DNA of 64,000 nucleotides from Sabethes cyaneus (taxonomy: Eukaryota; Arthropoda; Insecta; Diptera; Culicidae), in NCBI RefSeq assembly GCF_943734655.1, contig NC_071355.1, forward strand, positions 243,745,183 through 243,809,182, in the 5' to 3' direction. Position 1 is the first letter of the stretch, and each line of letters starts with the position of its first letter. The notes under the pieces are model-generated. The model worked only from the letters and a program-made list of their open reading frames with translations. It did no database searches and was not told the origin of the DNA. The position numbers and the translations under genes were made by a program. Positions 58,471 through 64,000 of this stretch are shown here, in pieces.

Positions 58471-59220
58471 CTGGAAAGGGAGATTCCAATGCAACTCTGG
58501 CTCTATTTGTTCTTAAAAACTCGTGTGTGCCCTTCGCAAGATCCCTTACAATAAACACGCATTGCTTTGTGGCGTTCCTCGCCAATTAGAAACATATGTG
58601 TCGGAAGTGCTCATGAGGGGTCGTTTATCTACTATCGCGCCGAGAATACAGATGGTTGTCCCAGAGTGCATCTCGTCTGCTGATGTTCCATCAGGCACTG
58701 CAGTTCGACCAAGCAAAACTAATGGCAGAACTTCAATGCAACTTTTTGTGTGTTTTTAGGTTTGAAAGGTCTTTGCCAGCATTCGATCATCCCGCTTTTG
58801 GCTTGCAAGTGATTCGGATTGGTATCCACTTATTCTGGTCACAATAATTTACATAGGTACTTAGAACAACTTTTCCGAGTCCCAGCTATCGCAAGCAAAG
58901 AAAACCAGCAGCATGTGACACCCAGAGTACACAACCGCGTCAGCAATGAGGTACCGCCATTAGCTAAAGTTGAAGCGGCAATCGAACGCATAAAGTCCAG
59001 TAAATCGCACTCAGTATAATAAACGAAAATATGCATCAACTCAGCATTATCTTGGAAACCGTGACATTTCCGGTGTAGCGGATGCAGGCCACCTTTATGG
59101 AATGTGAACAGATGCAGCCTCATGTTGCTCTGTATTAGTCTCAAAGTACTCTGCAAGGTCTTAATCGGATCCAAGAGAAAAACGGAGCGACTCTGCAAGC
59201 TGTGTCATGTGTGAACCATA
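58471..59220 (+). pseudogene. Decayed LINE coding traces
   Basis: The frame 58819-59019 contains VPPLAKVEAAIERIKSSKSH, resembling the linker just before RT in RTE-like LINEs (a KAIKKLKxxKA-type motif). It is followed by stops and by LKVLCKVL-type traces to 59200. The order relative to 58310 is scrambled. Confidence 0.4.
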
Positions 59221-60900
59221 TAACGTATCATGTTGGAGAAAATCAAACATTTCTAGGGCTTTCTTTATTGATTTCGAAAAAGTTCTTAAAAATACCTGGG
59301 AGAACACTTCGTGGACGCCAAACATACACTGTGCCATTGCACGGACGAACCAAAAAGATATCTGGGATTCCGCGCATCGGAAACAGGAATCCAGTAATGT
59401 GTGTTAGTGGGTCGTCAGAATATGAAAAGATACAGGAAAAAAAATGCAGCGAACCTAAATCTTCCGGAAGTAAACGCGCTGCCTGTAAGACCGGGAATAT
59501 GCGGAGTTGGAGCGGTTGCAGCATTCTGCAGCCGAAATGTAATGCTAGGAATTTGTGTGCGCCGGCTGTTTATAAGGAATTGGGATACTCAACAACTAGC
59601 TGAGCGGAGGAGTGGACGGACGGGGTTATCTGCCCACGATCGACAAAAAAGGCACTGAGAGAACTATCGTGTGTGGGCTTCGTTGAAGGAAGGTTGTAAC
59701 TGGTTTTTTGTGAATTGGCCCACTTACGGGAATAAAACAATGTTTAAGACCAGTAGCGTTGTTTTATTTAGGGTATTCTGAGTCCCCTCTCTTTTGTTGG
59801 TTAGGGCGTGGTCTGTGAAGAAACCTACCTTTCACACCTACCGTAAAGGCAGAGGCTCGGATCGCAGAACGGGTCAGACTCACCTTTTCCACCAGTCCCG
59901 TTGGCTCAGGACACCTCGCGATGGACAATGCACCGGTTCCTGGATAACGCGGCTCTTTGGCTGTTACCTTTGGCCCTTCCCCCACGGACTCTTCTGGGTA
60001 ACAGGAGTAACGGGTACGGTCAACGACGACCAATCTAGCGTCCCTTTGGCACTTTGGCATTCGCGGAACCTTATATAAAAAGAATAGACAGACTTATTTC
60101 CGTACTTTATGGTACGTTTTGACTCGCTCACAGTCCACTCGGCGCAGTTCAGATCTCGGCGATGGCGTCATCTGGGTCTACTTAGTTGTTGAAAGGGATG
60201 GGGTTAGATTAATGGACGGTAGGATGGGATCGGGATCGGTGGATTCGGCTTGTCGTCTCCGACTTTGTTCACACTTGCCTTGCCTTCCAGTGATCCGGAT
60301 TTTAAGATACACCGGCCGGAGTGACTACTAGACTAGTGATAGTTAAGTCGATTCTCTTCTTTTGGAATCGTTACAAGGCCAACAACGGAATATTTACAGT
60401 GCTTTAAGTGATAGTGGATATCATCTCGCGGGCACGATCTCTAACAAATCTAGTCAATTCTGCTTTGCCGAGTTTGGATAAATTTTATTCATTCGGCTAT
60501 GCTTTAGAACGGAAAGTCAATTAAATAATCAATAATACTATTCTGCAATTTCTGCTGTTCTCATATTATGTACGTTTAGCAGATTGCTTCCGAGGGATGC
60601 TGAACTGCGAAAAGCCATTGACTTCACCAGAAGCCCTGCCAGAGTTGTTCAAATCCGTTTGTGGAACAACGAATTTGGTGCTACTGATCTCAGTACTGTC
60701 ACAGGATTACCAGGGTTCCTAGAGTATTGAGACTCTGTGCCATTGGACATGCTGGTCGCCAAAATTTTAGCCGCCGCATGTTGGCTTAAAGTTCGGCGAT
60801 GCCTCGAATTTACTCTCAGTTAAATTTCGCTAAAGCGAACTGACGAATGGAAGTTTCGTCGACTGTTGGCGACCAATTCGCAAGAACTGCATTGAGATTA
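59221..60900. other. No gene recognised
   Basis: Several medium frames on both strands have no recognised domain. AATAAAAC sequences occur near 59730 and 59760. The stretch might be LTR or decayed transposon DNA, but no paired repeat is present in the window. Confidence 0.25.
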
Positions 60901-60924
60901 GATCATTGCAGGACTCACCATTTA

Positions 60925-62200
60925 TTTACTTACTTACTTACTTATGTGGCCATGTCCGGCCGATCCAACAGAACAAAGGGATGAAATCAGAGATCTCCAC
61001 TGCTGACGGCTACCCGCCAAGGCTTTTACCTGTCGCCAGGACAGGTTCCCGTCTACAGCCCGGATGTCGTGGACTAAGCTCGACATGAGCCTTTGGGTCT
61101 ACCTCTTCTACGCTGTCCTTGTGGATTCTAGTCGAGTTCGCTCCTTTCCTCAAGGTGTGTCCGATCCACTTCCACCTACGTTCACGAATTTCTGTGGCTA
61201 TTGGCCATTGATGACACCGACGATGCAGTTCCTCATTGTATATCCAGTTATCAGGCCACCAGGCGCGAATGATGTATCACAGGCACCGGTTAATAAATAC
61301 GTGCAGTTTTTGTGTTGTCTCCGCTGAGACGCACCACGTTTCGTAGGCATACAGTAGTACGGATTTAACGTTTGAATTAAAGTGATCTGGTTTGAGCGCC
61401 AAATGTTTCGCAGACCTGCAAAGGCTCCGTTGGCCTTCCTGATCCGTATGGCTATATCAGTCTTGGAACCACCATCGGGCGTTGTCTGGCTACCAAGATA
61501 TTGAAAGGCGTCTACCTGCTCAACTTGTTGTCCCGCTACTGTGAAATTGGTGGAATTGTCAGTGTTCACTACCATAGACTTAGTTTTCGTTACATTGGCT
61601 GTAAGACCTGCTGCCTGGGAGCTCTCGGAGAGGTCATTTAACTTGCTCTGCATATCGTTTCGGCGTTGTGCGAGCAAGACAATGTCGTCGGCTAGGTCGA
61701 GGTCATTTAGCTGCGCCATCGTCAGAGGATTCCAAGGTAATCCTCGATTTGGTCTACTGTCAATTGCTCCAACTAATATCTCATCCATAACGATGAGAAA
61801 CAGAAGCGGTGATAAAATGCAGCCCTGTCTCGGACAAGACGCCGTCATGCAAAACCTTGCACGAGAACGCCTCGTACTGAGATGGACTAGCTTATCCGGA
61901 ACTCCTCTACGCCTAAGTGCGCCCCAGATGTTTTCATGGTTGAGACGGTCGAACGCCTTTTGGAAGTCAACGAACACCAGTAGAAGACAGTCCTGGAATT
62001 CGATGATCTGCTCGGCCAGCACGAAATCCATCTTGCTGCCCCCGGAGAGTAGCGTCGATCTTCTGCTGGATCCGATTGAGGATTACCTTACAGAGTACTT
62101 CGAGAATAATACAGAGCAACGTGATGCCACGCCAGTTACCGCATTCAGTTAGGTCTCCTTTCTTAGGGACTTTGACCAATATGCCCTGAATCCAGTCCAC
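60925..62200 (-). pseudogene. RTE-like LINE with (TAAG)n tail
   Basis: Minus strand in order: VDWIQGILVKVPKKGDLTEC and NWRGITLLCIILEVLCKVIL (61967-62200), QDGFRAGR, then, in a second frame, VFVDFQKAFDRLNHENIW (motif A), RQGCILSPLLFLIVMDEIL, DLDLADDIVLLA (catalytic box LADD), AFQYLGSQTTPDGG and RKANGAFAGLRNIWRS. A C-terminal LITGYTMRN-type region and a further decayed stretch run to a TAAG tetranucleotide tail (60925-60944). One frameshift lies near 61970, and the 61198-62031 frame is otherwise open for 277 codons. The endonuclease is missing. Confidence 0.75.
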
Positions 62201-62264
62201 CGGAAAAGTTGCGGTTTTTCAAATATTGCTGAAAAGCTGATGCATCATCTGAGCTGACAAGCAG

Positions 62265-62445
62265 AACTATTGTGCGACAACGGGAAATCCTCCAAAAAGG
62301 CCGTGAATATATAGAACCCTGGCACCAGTTGTTCGTAGACTTCAAGGATGCATATGATGATATCGACCGAAAAGAGCTATGGAAAATCATGGACGAGCAC
62401 AGCAACCCCGGGAAACTAATTCCTATTGATTAAATCGACGTTGGA
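62265..62445 (+). pseudogene. RTE-like LINE RT fragment, opposite strand
   Basis: REILQKGREYIEPWHQLFVD continues as FKDAYDDIDRKELWKIMDEH, the motif A region of the 21.6-kb LINE type. It stops at 62431-62433. It abuts the 5' end of the minus-strand LINE, head to head. Confidence 0.7.
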
Positions 62446-63502
62446 TGGTACGCAGTGCTGTGTGAGAAGCGTTGATAGTTCGGAGTTGGGATAATCCTCA
62501 GAGAAGAATTCGCAGAAGAAAGTGGAATTCAAAGGAGTTTATAGGTTGCAATAATAATTCTTGCGCTGGCATTTCATTTGAAAGCGGGCTAAATGAATGG
62601 TTTTCGTACATCCATTCTCGCTTGGTCTCGGAGGATTTGGATTTCCGTTCCGTTTCTATTAGCGATTGACTGATCCAGAGAACTGCCTTTGCGGGAATAC
62701 AAAGAGGGATAACAAACTCTTTACCTTTCTTTCCTAAGCTCAGATTTCTTTCCCGCGATGTATAGTCATCGGCTTTCTTTTTAGATTCGGACCTGACATC
62801 AGCATTAAATCCGTCGTTATCATCTTCTGTCGATCCGTAATGGAGCAATATTGAAAATCCGCATGTGTGTCTAATTACTTTCGGGGACGCAAACCATGAC
62901 TGCTGGTTAGTGATAATGCATATTGAGGTACAAAAGTCTAGTCTGGATTAGGGTATGGAATCCAACGGATTTAATCGAGTTGTAAACGCATACGAAACAG
63001 TCCTGGAACACCAATGTTCTAACCATTTCAAACTAGATTACCAGGGAATGCTTGAGAATGGGACGTTCTTTGAAAAAATGTTCTACCAAAATGATCCACA
63101 ACAATCAAAGTTTATTTTAACGCAACTGTCCATGGGTTTTTTTGATTTTTTTTATAGCTAAATCCCTATTCTATTTAGCCAACTTCGAGATGTAATTCTA
63201 TAACATCAAAACTCGCAACATAATTTATACACACGCACTCATAACCTTATAACCGTTTCAATAAAGCACATTGAATTAAATAATTTGCTACAACGCGTTG
63301 AAAGCCGTCTAGAATACAACAAAGCTCTTCATCAAATTGATGAAGAGTCATCAATCCATTGAACGCTAGTTTATAAAACTATCATAAATAGAATCGCCAG
63401 CGATATGAGCAAACAAACTACTCACTTCGATGTGGGATTTATTTTGAACGACATTTTCACTATGAACCTAAGATTTGGTCAATCAATCGAATCCGCTCTC
63501 AC
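62446..63502. other. Intron-like sequence downstream of the sickie exon
   Basis: No transposon recognised. A minus-strand frame at 62498-62848 is rich in Ser, Lys and Glu but matches nothing known to me. It lies on the 3' side of the navigator exon in the gene's direction, so it is probably intron. Confidence 0.35.
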
Positions 63503-64000
63503 GTCGAAACGGCGGCCGATTTGTAGCGAAGCACCATGTTTTTGATGATGAGATTATCCAGCGCAACGTTACTGACACCTCGCAGGCAGATGTACAGCGT
63601 GTCAACGTTTCCGATGATGTAACCGTACGGGAGCAGCTCCGGTAGGTAGAGCTCATGTGACCGTCTAGCTTCGCCCACGTGGTAGCTGGCGATCGATTCC
63701 GTACTTAGGCCCAGGTTTCCACTGGGATCAACACGTTCGAGAAAATCGCGGAAACTGCGTCCGACAATGTAGTCCAAACTTTGCCAGCTGGTTTTTCCAC
63801 AGACGTACGTGAAGGCGATGGTGAATTCATTCTGCTTGATTTTACCGCTTCTCTCCGGGTGACTGTTTTCGTTCACCGTCTCCAGGTACTTGAGAAACTG
63901 GTCGGCCTGGCCGAGGTAAACGGCGATGGCAATCTTTTTGCCTTCGATGTTATCTGCTGCCGCTTCCGAAGGAAGAGTGGTGATGCCATCCGCGATGGAC
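63503..64000 (-). CDS. sick: Neuron navigator (sickie/NAV) exon, partial
   Basis: The frame is open from the window edge to 63503. Residues in order: GITTLPSEAAAD, KKIAIAVYLGQADQFLKYL, FTYVCGKTSWQSLDYIVGRS, FRDFLERVDPSGNLGLSTES, IASYHVGEARRS, LYLPELLPYGYIIGNVDTLY, ICLRGVSNVALDNLIIKNMV. This matches the conserved block directly before the AAA ATPase domain of navigator proteins (SW.LD.IV, VDP...LGL...S, PELLP.GY..G, L...LD.LI). Navigators link cytoskeletal dynamics to axon growth; Drosophila sickie acts in neurons and actin regulation (family knowledge). The in-frame TGA at 63499-63501 sits inside GTGAGA (donor G at 63502), so the exon most likely ends at 63503 and is spliced. The AAA domain is not seen in the window. 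No start is visible. Confidence 0.78.

Noticed and set aside
59650..60480. A long terminal repeat of an LTR retrotransposon
   Set aside because: AATAAA-like signals are present, but there is no second copy, primer-binding site or gag/pol frame in the window.

Overview
This 64-kb window looks like insect nuclear DNA, most likely from a culicine-type mosquito. That assignment is an inference from long AT-rich gene-poor stretches, the mixture of Tc1/mariner, MITE, Helitron, SINE and non-LTR elements, and tRNA-derived SINEs resembling those of mosquitoes. No bacterial-style gene, CRISPR array or intact cellular RNA gene was seen.

Only one host coding exon is recognised. It lies at the right edge on the minus strand (63503-64000, open at the window end) and encodes the conserved region just before the AAA domain of a Neuron navigator protein (Drosophila sickie, vertebrate NAV1-3). 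The exon appears to end in a GTGAG donor, and no AAA-domain exon is visible at lower coordinates. Much of the remaining 63.5 kb may therefore be one very long, transposon-filled intron. Several GC-richer, repeat-poor islands (about 7.7-9.2, 12.3-14.9, 26.2-29.3, 39.3-41.7 and 51.9-52.9 kb) stand out from the mobile DNA.

Mobile elements by region: 0.4-3.1 kb holds tandem Helitron 5' ends and a Helitron-like element with an exact 142-bp internal period, interrupted by a DNA transposon with a GTAC target duplication. 4.5-6.2 kb holds a tRNA-Glu-like SINE with perfect 11-bp duplications, two mariner remnants and a reverse transcriptase (RT) remnant. 16.5-17.7 kb is a diverged tandem duplication. 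18.5-19.9 and 24.1-25.6 kb are two more Helitron-like elements, each with a nested insertion. 19.9-23.0 kb carries RTE-like LINE pieces in both orientations. 30.2-31.9 kb is a terminal-inverted-repeat element. 32-39 kb is a degenerate GGATTCTT array broken by a hAT-type MITE, a Helitron and a 5'-truncated LINE whose 521-residue RT frame is still open. 41.8-47.2 kb is bounded by ~210-235-bp inverted arms and holds a decayed LINE and a nested hAT-like element. 55.3-57.4 kb is a LINE split by a complete but dead mariner. 58-62.5 kb has further LINE remnants.

The most unusual single feature is a 932-bp, almost perfect (GGGCTA)n telomere-like tract at 48591-49522. The Helitron internal architecture (142-bp modules, a GC-rich conserved block and repeated GCGAAATGGTA motifs) is the best candidate for undescribed biology.
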